Source: Harmonia axyridis
Taxonomy: Eukaryota > Arthropoda > Insecta > Coleoptera > Coccinellidae
Assembly (NCBI RefSeq): GCF_914767665.1
Contig: NC_059503.1
Span: 62,700,352-62,764,351, forward strand
Reading direction: 5' to 3'
DNA: 64,000 nt
This document shows positions 1 to 9,631 of this stretch, one piece after another. The notes beneath the pieces were generated by a model, which did no database searches, was not told the DNA's origin, and worked only from the letters and a program-made list of their open reading frames with translations. Both the position numbers and the translations under genes were made by a program. Every line of letters starts with the position of its first letter. Within the stretch, counting starts at the first letter, position 1.

Positions 1-567
1 CATAAGTAATTTTCTTCTATACATGGTTAGATCTTCTGTAATGAACATCTTCGATCCCTTCAGCTTGTAACTGTTTTTCATAAGTTTTATTTTGATATCA
101 TTTTTCGCGAGTTTAATGATTATAGTTTTTGGTTTCGAGTTGACCCCGGATGAAATTCCAACTCTGAAACACGATAACATTTCCTCAGCAGTCAAATCAA
201 TCTGTAGGTTGGACTTGATCAATTGAATAACACCATTTTTCAAGTCATCAAATTCTTCAGAGACTCCGTGTATACAAATATTATTTCTTCTTCGATCTTG
301 TTGTAAACGATCATTGAATATTTCCATTTTCTTAATTTTTTCAGAATTATCTCTTTCAACCTGTTGCAAATCCATAATAATACGCTCCTGAGATTTCAAC
401 ATTTCATTCAATGTTGTTATTTTTTTCTCCATCTGTTCCAGTTTTTGCTCCACCTTCATTGTTATCGACTTAGTTATTCTGTCTACGAATTCTTTATTTG
501 AAAACAATTCATTAATTGTGTCTTTCACAATACATTGCAGATCTGGCTTATTCCTGGTATTAGCCAT
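1..567 (-). CDS. LINE ORF1-like protein, N-terminal 189 codons, runs off left edge
   Basis: Reading leftward from the ATG at 567, 189 codons are open to base 1 with no stop, so the gene continues outside the window. Residues about 30-90 form an acidic/basic coiled coil (for example VEQKLEQMEKKITTLNEML). Then comes DRRRNNICIHGV near residue 91-102 and an alpha/beta segment ending FITEDLTMYRRKLL. A coiled coil followed by an RRN-hydrophobic-GV motif is the layout of ORF1 nucleic-acid-binding proteins of Jockey/CR1-type LINEs. These coat the LINE RNA. The matching ORF2 should lie to the left. No stop precedes the ATG in frame for at least 50 bases, so the true start could be slightly upstream. 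Confidence 0.72.
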   Translation of the reverse strand, partial: MANTRNKPDLQCIVKDTINELFSNKEFVDRITKSITMKVEQKLEQMEKKITTLNEMLKSQERIIMDLQQVERDNSEKIKKMEIFNDRLQQDRRRNNICIHGVSEEFDDLKNGVIQLIKSNLQIDLTAEEMLSCFRVGISSGVNSKPKTIIIKLAKNDIKIKLMKNSYKLKGSKMFITEDLTMYRRKLLM

Positions 568-684
568 AATATGTTCGATATCTATTTCAACTCGAAAAAC
601 TTCTCTAGATGAATGTAAACAATCTTTCAAACCGCGGAGCAACTCGGATCGTGCCTACTCATATGACTTCATGCGCCTGAATGA

Positions 685-868
685 AACAGCTCCTGGACAT
701 CATAGTTGTTCAATTCAGGAATGAAAAAGTTAGTAATTATGGCTCTATACCGATCACCATTGATTGTAACGTTCTGGCCATCATCGTTTTTGAAGAAGTA
801 CGGACCAATGATTCCACCAGCCCATAAAGCGCACCAAACAGTCAGTTTTTCTGGACGTAACAGATTAA
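685..868 (-). mobile_element. DD41D mariner-like fragment (copy 1 of 7)
   Basis: About 185 bp match the middle of the DD41D transposase seen complete elsewhere in the window. On the minus strand it encodes LTVWCALWAGGIIGPYFF and then ITNFFIPELNN. Both ends are truncated: the left break is just before the conserved WFQQDG segment and the right break is just inside the PEKLTVW segment. It has no terminal repeats and is a dead fragment. Confidence 0.8.
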
Positions 869-1740
869 TTTCGCTATCCCTTCGATTAATCAAACACATG
901 AATGAGGATAACACAGATTGATGTTTGAGAAATATGTTAATCGATCGGACATTTTGAAGCAAAATATTTCTATTGCTTCGGCACCTTGAAACCTTTTCCA
1001 AATAGCATAAATGAATATTTTTTATGACCGAGCAATCCTAGGATCCGTCGGCAACTTCGTTGGCTTTAACTATCAATCATCTACTGAACTATTTAATAGG
1101 TGGTGGCAATAACATTCAATTTTTATGATTATCTTTCAGGAGCAAGAAAATTCCTTCTATATTGAAGTTGCCGAAGCAATAAATGATCCATTAGAGATAT
1201 TATATTATGGTCTTCAATTGACAGACTTCCTCAGAACTGGTAGTATCTTCCTGGACGGGGGATTGTTGGCGCTGCAGCCCCAAAAACCTCCTCCCCCAAG
1301 CAGCGATAGTGACCTCACTCAATATTGTTTGATTCACTAACAATATGCTTCCGTCCTCAAATTTAATTCTGTCAGTCCGTCCATAAATACGATAACTTTC
1401 GAATAGAAATACCTGAACATTTATGTGATTTATAATTATATCTGTATTTTCTGTTAGTTTATTTAGATGAGGGGCTCGGTTGATTTGATCGCAATGAGAT
1501 TCATCAAAAACATTGAATTCGAGTGCTTATTTCACAAATACAAAATTCCAACCTTGTCGGATCTGTTGTTAGGGAACTGGAAACTAAATGTTGTATTATT
1601 TTTTCAGTATTAACAGGTTAGAGAGCACTTTTATTTAGTGTTAGGACTGTTAGGCAGAGATCACTGGGTTGAGTAACTAAAGATTCCACCAGTGATCTCC
1701 GGAGAGTCACTACAAGTGAACTAAATATCGTCCATTGAAA
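869..1740. other. No gene recognised
   Basis: AT-rich sequence with short chance reading frames only. A small stem (GAGATCACTGG / CCAGTGATCTC at about 1656-1702) is the only structure noted. Confidence 0.5.
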
Positions 1741-1744
1741 TATA

Positions 1745-2844
1745 CTGACAAAAAACTGCAACACCCAGAAGGTGCTGTTTAAATTTCAATTTTTTTTTGG
1801 TAAAACATAGATAGTATAGCAAAGAGTAAATGATTGAATTTGGAGAAGAAAATCGTGAAGGTTTTTTCATGTAAACAATTTTTGATACTTAAACATTGTA
1901 GTCGTTTCTTGCAAGTTTTTTAAAATTTACAAAACACCAGCTGTTCGATGAGATCCAAAGTCGATGTGTAGTTGTTAAAATGCCTAAAGCATGTGTACGC
2001 GGAATTTATCGCCAGCTAGGTGAATTTGAAAGAGGTCGAATCATTGGTCTATGGAAGGCGGTGCCATTTCAAGAAATCATTAACCGTACGAACGGAAATC
2101 CAACTGAAGCACAAATGAAGTTCAAGATCGACGTCTAAGGCGCATGGTCATTAGAGACCAATTTGCGACAATTCGATCTTTGGCAGATGAGTGGTTAGGA
2201 GAACAAGGCCATCCTGTAACTGTCCGAACGGTTTACTGCCGGATAAGGTCTTTTGGACTGCAAAATTATCGACCCCATATTGTGTTATATCTGACGGTTT
2301 AGCATCGCCGACAATTATTCCAAATGTGCAGTGAAAATCATCATTGGAATGTGGAATGGCATCAGGTCGTCTTTCCTGATGAATCTCGATTCTCCTTGGG
2401 TGCACATGATGGCCGATGAAGAGTTAGACGACGTCGGAGAGAAAGACGTGAACCTCAGTTTGATGTTGAGCGTCATGTACACCGGACAGTAGGCGTTATG
2501 GTATAGGGTGCTATTGCACATGCAAGTAGGTCGTCTTTAGTCGAGGTAACATGACACCGCTGCGTTACCTTCAAGAAATGGTGGAGCCATATGTTCTCCC
2601 TTCCTTAACCGGCTCGAGAATTCAATATATCAGCAAGATAATGCCCGACTTGATGTTGCCAGAGTTAGTTTGAACTTTTTCGAAGCGACCCATGTGAATA
2701 TTTTGCCATGGCCGCTCAGATCCCCCTATCTTTCACCATAGAGCATGTTTGGGACATCATGGGTAGAAGGCTACTTTATATGTTTTTACAAAAAAAAATT
2801 AAATTTAAACAGCTCCTTCTGAATGTTGCAGTTTCTTTGTCAGT
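1745..2844 (+). mobile_element. Tc1-like DNA transposon, degenerate
   Basis: Bounded by imperfect inverted repeats of about 44 bp. The left begins CTGACAAAAAACTGCAACAC; the right, read on the minus strand, begins ACTGACAAAGAAACTGCAAC. Both are followed by AGAAGG.GCTGTTTAAATT. TA dinucleotides flank it, as expected for Tc1/mariner insertion. It lies about 90 bp beyond the FABP polyadenylation signal. Confidence 0.85.
1980..2790 (+). pseudogene. Tc1-like transposase, decayed
   Basis: The conceptual product starts MPKACVRGIYRQLGEFERGR and continues with a helix-turn-helix region (TIRSLADEWLGEQGHPVTVR). A DDE-like block follows (VVFPDESRFSLGAHDGR), ending near IEHVWDIMGRRL. These are landmarks of a DD34E Tc1 transposase, which cuts and pastes the element at TA sites. 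Several in-frame stops and frameshifts (for example after LYLTV and after GAHDGR), plus a deletion in the N-terminal domain after WKAVPFQEI, make it non-functional. Confidence 0.82.
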
Positions 2845-2933
2845 TACTATATAAATTGGTCCTTTGCAAGAATATTGAATAAGGGAGCTCATTACAAGGT
2901 GTTATTAAAAGTCATATGCAAATAATATTTTCT

Positions 2934-2939
2934 TTTATT
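2934..2939 (-). promoter_or_regulatory. Polyadenylation signal of the FABP gene
   Basis: AATAAA on the minus strand, about 170 bases downstream of the FABP stop codon at 3107-3109. It is the first canonical hexamer in the 3' UTR, so cleavage is expected at about 2910-2925. Confidence 0.6.
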
Positions 2940-3106
2940 AAAATTGATGCCATATCTTATAAAATCAGACTAAACAAAAAATGAGAATTCACAGTAACAC
3001 ATGAAACCCTTTCTTGAGTATGTAACCTATAATAGCTAAATTAGAAATTTGATGTTGTTCGTGAACAACGAAGAATTATGCCTAGGTAAATTTGTGATGG
3101 AAGTCA

Positions 3107-3160
3107 TTATTCTTGAAGCTTATACACCCTGGTTGCTGAGATATCACCGTGATTCATAGT
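3107..3160 (-). CDS. FABP-like protein, terminal exon 3
   Basis: Preceded on the minus strand by a good acceptor (CTTCTTTCTTTCAG). It encodes TMNHGDISATRVYKLQE then TAA at 3107-3109. The ARG-x-TYR pair in TRVYK is the conserved C-terminal fatty-acid carboxylate-binding pair of this family, and the last beta strand normally ends a few residues later, as here. It enters in phase 0, matching the phase-0 donor after codon ATG of exon 2 at 8531. The exon is only 18 codons including the stop. Confidence 0.88.
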   Translation of the reverse strand, partial: TMNHGDISATRVYKLQE

Positions 3161-4159
3161 CTGAAAGAAAGAAGGTTTATAAGTTAAAAATATTTAAATG
3201 AATATAAATATGTTTATTTCAATAATTTTTAGTTGACTTGGGGTATACAATATAAAGGCTGACCACAAGAAACCTTAATGTTTTTGAGAGGACTGTAGGT
3301 ATTAATGATACTGTATGGTGTGCCATATTGAGACAGCAAGACATTAGTTCATTCTATATTGAAGAAAGTGCAGTAGTGATGACACTCAAATCGAATTGAT
3401 GTGCGAATATGATTATAAGTTTATTCTTCAACAATTGCAGATTCTCAACTTTCAACAGGGTATGTTTATGGTTCCAGCAAGATAAAATCATTAATAAAAC
3501 AACAAGAGTTATGTGCACTTGCTTCCAGGTAATGGGAGCTCAAGATTTCAAGCTCGATCCCCGACCTAACATGTGTAATTTTTTTGTGAGGAAATCTGAA
3601 GAAGTGTTTCAACATTACACTCAATAAGCCATAACACATTTTCTCATTAATACCAAGCTTCAAAAGATTCGTGTCGAAATTTGGGATCACATAGTCAAGT
3701 CTGGATCGAGATATTTGAAGTTAACTAAGGCTACATTTGTGGTTTTTTGAAAAATGGATAAAACGAGTATCACGTATTGATAAAACATGAGAAAAATGCT
3801 GTACAGTGCATCCCATTTTGGGTGAGACTGCCAGGTTTCTCGCTTGTTATTTAAGATAGAGCCTTGCGGTTTTCACGTTCCTGTCCTACTTTTTTGTGAA
3901 ACTCAAATTGGTCTAATCAGATTTTGCATAACTGTTTCCGTTCAAGAGATACAGGGTGATTTTGGAAATTGATACTTTTCGGTTCCCTCCTTTATCTCCG
4001 AAGTTATTAGAAATAATGCTGAGGTAAAAACTACGTCTGAATCAGAATTCTGCGTAGAATCCAGTGGCGTACTCAATTTATTTTTTCGGGGTATGGTTTT
4101 GAAGATTCAACACAAACCTATATTTTTTTCAATGGAACACCCTATATATCATTACCTCG

Positions 4160-7060
4160 TTGAATTCGTTATTTTTTTCCCTTCAAAATATTTTCAAAAT
4201 TTTTTTCCCTTCAAAATATATATGTTTGACGAACAAATTGAACAATCTGGCAGTGTTAGTGTCTGAAGAATCTCCTCATATTTTGAGCATAGCTGAACAT
4301 TGGTGCAACTCTTCCAACATAGATCTGATGTCGATTCCAGGGTATGTACAGGCTGACTATTTCTGTCGGCCCTCAAGAAAACACGGCGGCTGTGTAGTGT
4401 ATGTGCGATCGGGGATCCACACGAGAAGCTTGAATATCTCTAAATTCTCTGAAGAGATGCACTGTGAAGTATGCGGTGTGAAATCTGTGGGCGATGTCAA
4501 AATAGGTATTATAAGTGTATATAGACCCCCTCAGGGTGACTTTCAGATTTTTTTGAAGATTGTATCGCAAATATTGCGTAATAGTTTTAAGGTAGTCAAG
4601 TATATTTTTTTATGTGGAGATCTTAATATCGATTGGTTGAAAAACGATCATAATGTAAATATGTTTAGGGATCTTTTGATTTGTTTTGGATTGAGAATAA
4701 CTTCAATGGAACCAACTAGAATATTAACGAATATCTGCGGCTATACATCTCAGTCCATAGTTGACTATATTCTAACAAATGTAGACTTGACTGAATGTGA
4801 ATCAAACCTTTTGGAAGCTGTCGTTAGCGACCACAAAATATTACTGTTAGAGTTCACTTACGATGCCATGTTGACACCAAGGCGGGAAAAACCTGGAAAA
4901 AAACTTTTACGGGTAATTTCGGATCTAACTTTGAATCAATTTGTGGAAAATCTTTCTGAAATTAGTTTTGAACACTTATACAGAAGCGAAGCCGACATAA
5001 ATGTTGGTTTCAAGGAGTTTCTGGACATTATTAATTCTCTCTTTGATAAATCTTTTCCTCGGATATGTACTTCATCGAAAAACAGATGCAATGATGGTTG
5101 GATTACTGCAGCGGTAAGGAGAGCCAGTGTTCATTTAAAGAATATATATTGGATCCATTCACAGCTCAGATCAACAAATTCCCTCGAGTTATATAAAAAA
5201 TGTAAGTTAGATTATAATATGCTGCTTAAAAAAGCTAAGTTTGATTTTTATAATAAGTTTTTAGAAAACTCTGAAAATAAAAACAGAGCAATTTGGAACA
5301 TCGTGAATTGGGAAACAGGTCGAAATAATAATAATGAAAAAATTAATGTTGCTCTTCAAATTGATGGCTCTATTTGCTCTGATCCAAAGACAGTAGCACG
5401 TGCTTTCGGCAAGTATTTTTCTAATATAGCAAATGATGAATTGAGTAGTTATTATGGGGGTAACCTTTCTCGGTCCTGTACCACCTGTAAAATGTCATCA
5501 GTCAGCTTTTATTTCTATCCTGTTCATGAAATTGAAGTATTAGACGTCATCAGAAGTTTAAAAAACAAAAAAAGTGTGGGTACAGATTTCATCTCAGTGA
5601 AGATTCTCAAGGCAGCCGGCGCTTATCTTTCCGAACCCATCGCTCACTTATTAAACTTGTCGGTCACCACTGGTATATTTCCATCTTCGTTAAAAGCAGC
5701 CACTGTAATACCAGTATACAAAAAAAAGAATGACATTTGTGAAATCGCAAATTATCGACCGATTTCAATTCTGAGCGTACTATCGAAGGTATTTGAAAGA
5801 ACCGTGTTTCAAAGAATGACTAAATTTTTGGACAATTTCAAGGTGATTGGCGACTGTCAACATGGTTTTCGGAAGGGCCGATCTACCGAAACGGCAGCTT
5901 TCGGGTTTGTTGAGCATGTTTATGAAAGCTTAGATAAAGGCTTATTTGTGGCGGGGATATTTTTTGATCTCTCTCGCGCATTTGATGTACTTGACTTTTC
6001 ATTCATAATAAGTAAATGCTATAATCTAGGGTTTCGAGGTATTTTCCTTGATTGGTTATCAAGTTTCTTAACTGACAGAACAATGAGAGTAAGAGTGCAG
6101 AACATCTTAACTGAAGAGTATAATAACACCTCTGGCGTCCCCCAAGGATCAGTCCTAGGACCTCTTTTGTTTGTATTATTTATAAATGATTTGCCTAGTC
6201 ATCTGAAAGCAGATTATATCACTCTGTTTGCTGATCACACATCAGTATCAATAACAGCATCAAGTCATGATGAGCTCGTTTGTTCCTGTAAAATTTTAGT
6301 TGAAAATTTCGTATCATGGTGCCACATGAATAAAATAATAGTAAATATAAAAAAAACACAGTTTATACATTTTGGCTTGAAAAATAACACTATAGGTGGT
6401 ATGACAGTTGATTGTTGTGATGGAGTAGTCAAGTCTGGGGAGTGTGTTAGGTTTCTGGGCATCTACATTGACAACACCTTAAAATGGTTTCAACATATTG
6501 ATTATGTCTGTGGTAAAATAAGCAAATCGTATTATGCTATCAGTCGCGTAAGGAGCTCTTTTCCACTCGAATCACTACTGAAATTATACTATTGTATGGT
6601 ATACAGTCACATATCTTATAATATTTTACTATGGGGTACATCGTCAGAAATGAACAGAGTATTTATACTGCAAAAGAGGGTCCTTCGGCTGATTTTTGGC
6701 ATGGATCCACGTTCCTCCTGTAAACCATTTTTCATTAAAAATGGCATCTTGACCGTTCCATGTGTCTATATTTATAAGTCTCTTGTACATATCAGGGATC
6801 ATTATGCATCTTTCGAAAAACTTTCTAGTTATCACAGCTATGCTACTAGAAACACTGCTATACTCTCTCTGCCTAAGCACAGCACATCCAAATTCGAAAA
6901 TTCACCTACTTATAAAGGATTAAAATTGTTCAATAAATTGCCTGAATCAATCAAATTTTTAGATCGTACAAGTTTCAAAAAGAGAATAAAGTCTTTATTG
7001 CTTGGAAAATGTTTTTATAGCATAAACGAATATTTCCATGATTCTCCTCTGAATTGTTAG
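4160..7060 (+). CDS. LINE ORF2 (endonuclease-reverse transcriptase), 5'-truncated, RT active site mutated
   Basis: An open frame of 966 codons. The first codon is TTG and the first 15-20 codons lie in the palindrome arm, so no authentic start is present. From about residue 22 it matches an AP-type endonuclease (HILSIAEHW, LCGDLNIDWL, VVSDHKILLLEF) that lacks its first strand. Next comes a reverse transcriptase: ANYRPISILSVLSKVFER, the motif A block FFDLSRAFDVLD, and GVPQGSVLGPLLFVLFINDL. The motif C box that should read FADD is FADH (residues 690-693, bases 6227-6238), a change of the second catalytic aspartate. The C-terminus resembles Jockey/CR1-group elements. The frame is otherwise uninterrupted, so insertion is fairly recent. 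Confidence 0.88.
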   Translation: MNSLFFSLQNIFKIFFPSKYICLTNKLNNLAVLVSEESPHILSIAEHWCNSSNIDLMSIPGYVQADYFCRPSRKHGGCVVYVRSGIHTRSLNISKFSEEMHCEVCGVKSVGDVKIGIISVYRPPQGDFQIFLKIVSQILRNSFKVVKYIFLCGDLNIDWLKNDHNVNMFRDLLICFGLRITSMEPTRILTNICGYTSQSIVDYILTNVDLTECESNLLEAVVSDHKILLLEFTYDAMLTPRREKPGKKLLRVISDLTLNQFVENLSEISFEHLYRSEADINVGFKEFLDIINSLFDKSFPRICTSSKNRCNDGWITAAVRRASVHLKNIYWIHSQLRSTNSLELYKKCKLDYNMLLKKAKFDFYNKFLENSENKNRAIWNIVNWETGRNNNNEKINVALQIDGSICSDPKTVARAFGKYFSNIANDELSSYYGGNLSRSCTTCKMSSVSFYFYPVHEIEVLDVIRSLKNKKSVGTDFISVKILKAAGAYLSEPIAHLLNLSVTTGIFPSSLKAATVIPVYKKKNDICEIANYRPISILSVLSKVFERTVFQRMTKFLDNFKVIGDCQHGFRKGRSTETAAFGFVEHVYESLDKGLFVAGIFFDLSRAFDVLDFSFIISKCYNLGFRGIFLDWLSSFLTDRTMRVRVQNILTEEYNNTSGVPQGSVLGPLLFVLFINDLPSHLKADYITLFADHTSVSITASSHDELVCSCKILVENFVSWCHMNKIIVNIKKTQFIHFGLKNNTIGGMTVDCCDGVVKSGECVRFLGIYIDNTLKWFQHIDYVCGKISKSYYAISRVRSSFPLESLLKLYYCMVYSHISYNILLWGTSSEMNRVFILQKRVLRLIFGMDPRSSCKPFFIKNGILTVPCVYIYKSLVHIRDHYASFEKLSSYHSYATRNTAILSLPKHSTSKFENSPTYKGLKLFNKLPESIKFLDRTSFKKRIKSLLLGKCFYSINEYFHDSPLNC

Positions 7061-7213
7061 GCATTTGTTCTATTATTATTGTTGCTATATATTATACTGA
7101 ATTGTAATTCATTTGTTTATTTTTCTTTTCTTCTTTCTCTATGATGTGACTTATCTCATACATTTTATAATGTCTTAAGAGATCAATAAATGTTATTATT
7201 ATTATTATTATTA
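4190..7213 (+). mobile_element. Non-LTR retrotransposon (Jockey/CR1 group), 5'-truncated
   Basis: It interrupts the left arm of the palindromic element between about 4187 and 7214. The two arm halves align with the uninterrupted right arm at 8332-7640. The 3' end is a 120-base UTR with AATAAA followed by a TTA/ATT microsatellite tail (about 7188-7213), typical of these clades. A duplicated TTTTTTTCCCTTCAAAATAT at 4168 and 4201 marks the messy 5' junction. No clean target duplication was found. Confidence 0.82.
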
Positions 7214-8530
7214 TGATACTATATAGGTAGGATGGTCAGAAATGTTAAAAAAACACTAAAACATCAAATAATGATGATTTTTTGTTAATGAGCAATGGAT
7301 TTTCCATATGAAAAAAAAGATTAATTGGATAATTTTCATAAATAGTAGAGTAGGCAAACAAATATAATACACGCATCACTAATATGAAAAACAAAACGTA
7401 GGTACCTACCTAATGGCAACAAATGAATGATAAAAAAATTCATAAACATTGCATAATATCTTACAGATTAAACTGTTCAAATTGCTGTCCATTTTCCCTA
7501 ATACATATAATATACTACAGTAAAAGACATAACTGTCTCGAAGAACTTCGTGCATCAAGAGAGGCAGTTTTCCAGGATTTACAAAACCGCCCTTTTATAA
7601 TATTTAATGCACTCAGGCGTATTAAAAAGTTTTGTCAATTATGTATTAGAGGAAAATAGACAGTAATTTGAACAGTTTAAGCTGTAATATATCATGCAAT
7701 GTTTATGAATTTTTGTATTATTTATTTGTTGCTATTAGGTAGGTACCTACGTTTTGTTTTTCATGTTAGTGATGAGTGTATTATCTTTGTTTGCTTACTC
7801 TACTATTTATAAAAATCACAAATTAAAATTATCCAATTGAATCTTTTTTTATATGGGAAATCCATTGCTCATTAACAAAAAATCATCATTATTTGATGAT
7901 TTAGTGTTTTTTTAACATTTCTGACCATTCTACCTATCATACATCATTTTGAAGGGAAAAAAATAACGAATTCAACGAAATAATGATATATAGGGTGTTT
8001 CATTAAAAAAAATATAGGTTTGTGTTGAATCTTCAAAATCATACCCCGAAGAGAAAAAATTGAGTACGCCACTGGATTCTACGCAGAAATCTGATTCAGA
8101 CGTAGTTTCTAACTCAGCCTTATTTCTAATAACTTCGGAGATAAAGGAGGGAACCGAAAAGTATCAATTTCCAAAATCGCCCTGTATCTCTTGAACGGAA
8201 ACAGATATGCAAAATCTGATTAGACCAACTTGAGTTTCACGAAAAAGTAGGACAGGAACGTGAAAACTGCAAGGCTCTATCTTAAATAACAAGCGAGAAA
8301 CCTGGCAGTCTCACCCAAAATGGGATGCACTGTACAAGTAAAGCAATGGCTTGATTAGTGTTATTCATTATTTGCTGTAGCGTCAACAATGGTGGAAAAG
8401 TGGTGTACTGACTTTAAAGATGCCCTAATAAAGAAGTGATTGGCTAGGTTGAAGCTTATTTTGAAAGTGAAACAAATTTGAGGAAGTCTGATTCATTTTT
8501 TAAAGTCTTATTGTACTCAATTTTTCTCAC

Positions 8531-8808
8531 CATTTTAACTTCGGTGTCAGTGAAGATCCTATCTATGACGGTGTTTTTTCCGCTGTCATCCTTCTGCACC
8601 TCATGGAGTTTGTTACCTTCGATGGTGATGACAGAATTTACGGACCTGCCGTCGGGAGTTTCTTGTACGAAATCTACGCCTGGCTTGAATCTGATGATCA
8701 TGTTCTTGAAGGTGGACTTCTGGGTGATGACATACTCATCGCCCTCTTTGGTCAGGTCGAGAACTGGAGAGACTGCATTGGCGATTTTTCTGGTTACCAA
8801 GCCGACTC
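8531..8808 (-). CDS. FABP-like protein, core exon 2
   Basis: Acceptor TTTTACAG before 8808 and donor GTGAGA after 8531. It contributes 93 codons including the split first glycine: GVGLVTRKIANAVSP, then strands ending KEGDEYVITQKSTFKN, ETPDGRSVNSVITIEGNKL and RIFTDTEVKM. This is the centre of the ten-strand lipocalin-like barrel that holds one fatty acid or retinoid in the cytosol. The GxGLVTRK and ETPDGR motifs are diagnostic. The exon leaves in phase 0, matching exon 3. Confidence 0.92.
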
Positions 8809-9327
8809 CTGTAAAATAAAGAAGTTCAAAATCATCTTTACAAAAAAAAAATTTAGATGATATTTCATTTGTCGGAACCTCTGGATGAAAAATCATAAAA
8901 AATTCTGTTCCCAAAATTCCAGAATTCCTACAAATACTCAGAATTTTTTAATTCTAAAACTCTAAAATTAAGAATGAAGTTGTAGTAAGCACACTCTGAA
9001 TAGTGAAGAAAATTAGAGCCAAGATCTACGAGTTTACTCATGTATAACTCTTCAGAGCTGTTTCAGCGCATCCACCAATGATGTAGGTAGAAATTCTGAG
9101 ATACCGTTGAAGAGGGGACATTTTTTCGTGATTTCAGAACCAATACCAGCCTGAAACATTTGCGTCGAAAATGTTGCAAGTTCAAAACTATTTCTAAGAA
9201 TTTAAAAATTTTGAAGTGTATAGAAATTCTAAGATCAGTGTAAGTTTTATCTGTGATGTTCTTTCAGAGCTTACTAGGAAAGAGAGTCATTGTATCATTT
9301 AAAGAGGGTCTTTGACTTCTTCATATA

Positions 9328-9629
9328 TTTCAACTGAAGATTCCTGACGTCAACTTCTTTCCTTAACCATTTTTTCCGATTCGGCTCGGTTGAAAAGATA
9401 CAGACTGTTGAAAATCCATACAAAAATATAATTATATAATCTCGCAAATGGATTTGAATCGAAGGAAATGATCTTCGAAATTTAGTGTTTTATTGATGTA
9501 ATGAATCATTTCCGCACCTTCAATCCCTTCAAAGTCATGTCAACTCCAGAATGCTCGCTATACTAAGTGAGAAAACAAATCGAATCGGAAAAAAGTGTTT
9601 CTTTCGACCTCAGGAATCTTCGGTTGAAA
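9328..9629. mobile_element. MITE of about 302 bp
   Basis: Inverted ends TTTCAACTGAAGATTCCTGA (left) and, on the minus strand, TTTCAACCGAAGATTCCTGA (right). Similarity extends about 60 bp inward to CCGATTCG, and TA flanks both sides. It is non-coding. A related end is seen at 62511-62540. Confidence 0.75.
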
Positions 9630-9631
9630 TA

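Larger units (their letters stand above)
3804..8332. mobile_element. Palindromic (long inverted repeat) element, split by a LINE
   Basis: TA-flanked (3802-3803 and 8333-8334). The ends are perfect inverted copies starting CAGTGCATCCCATTTTGGGT. The left arm is 3804-4187 plus 7214 to about 7520; the right arm is about 7640-8332. Without the roughly 3-kb LINE the element is about 1.5 kb and nearly all palindrome, with a loop of about 120 bp. It sits in FABP intron 2, ending 198 bp from exon 2. It encodes no transposase, so it must have been moved by an enzyme supplied elsewhere, probably Tc1/mariner-like given the TA target. Confidence 0.85.

Noticed and set aside
1125..1340. A 71-codon plus-strand frame
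   Set aside because: No homology, splice support or composition signal; length is within chance for this region.
3409..3690. A WFQQDK-like peptide resembling the mariner WFQQDG block
   Set aside because: Only six residues match and no flanking DD41D sequence follows on either side.
8478..8860. Plus-strand frames of 85-113 codons
   Set aside because: They are antisense to FABP exon 2, which has a strong family match on the minus strand.
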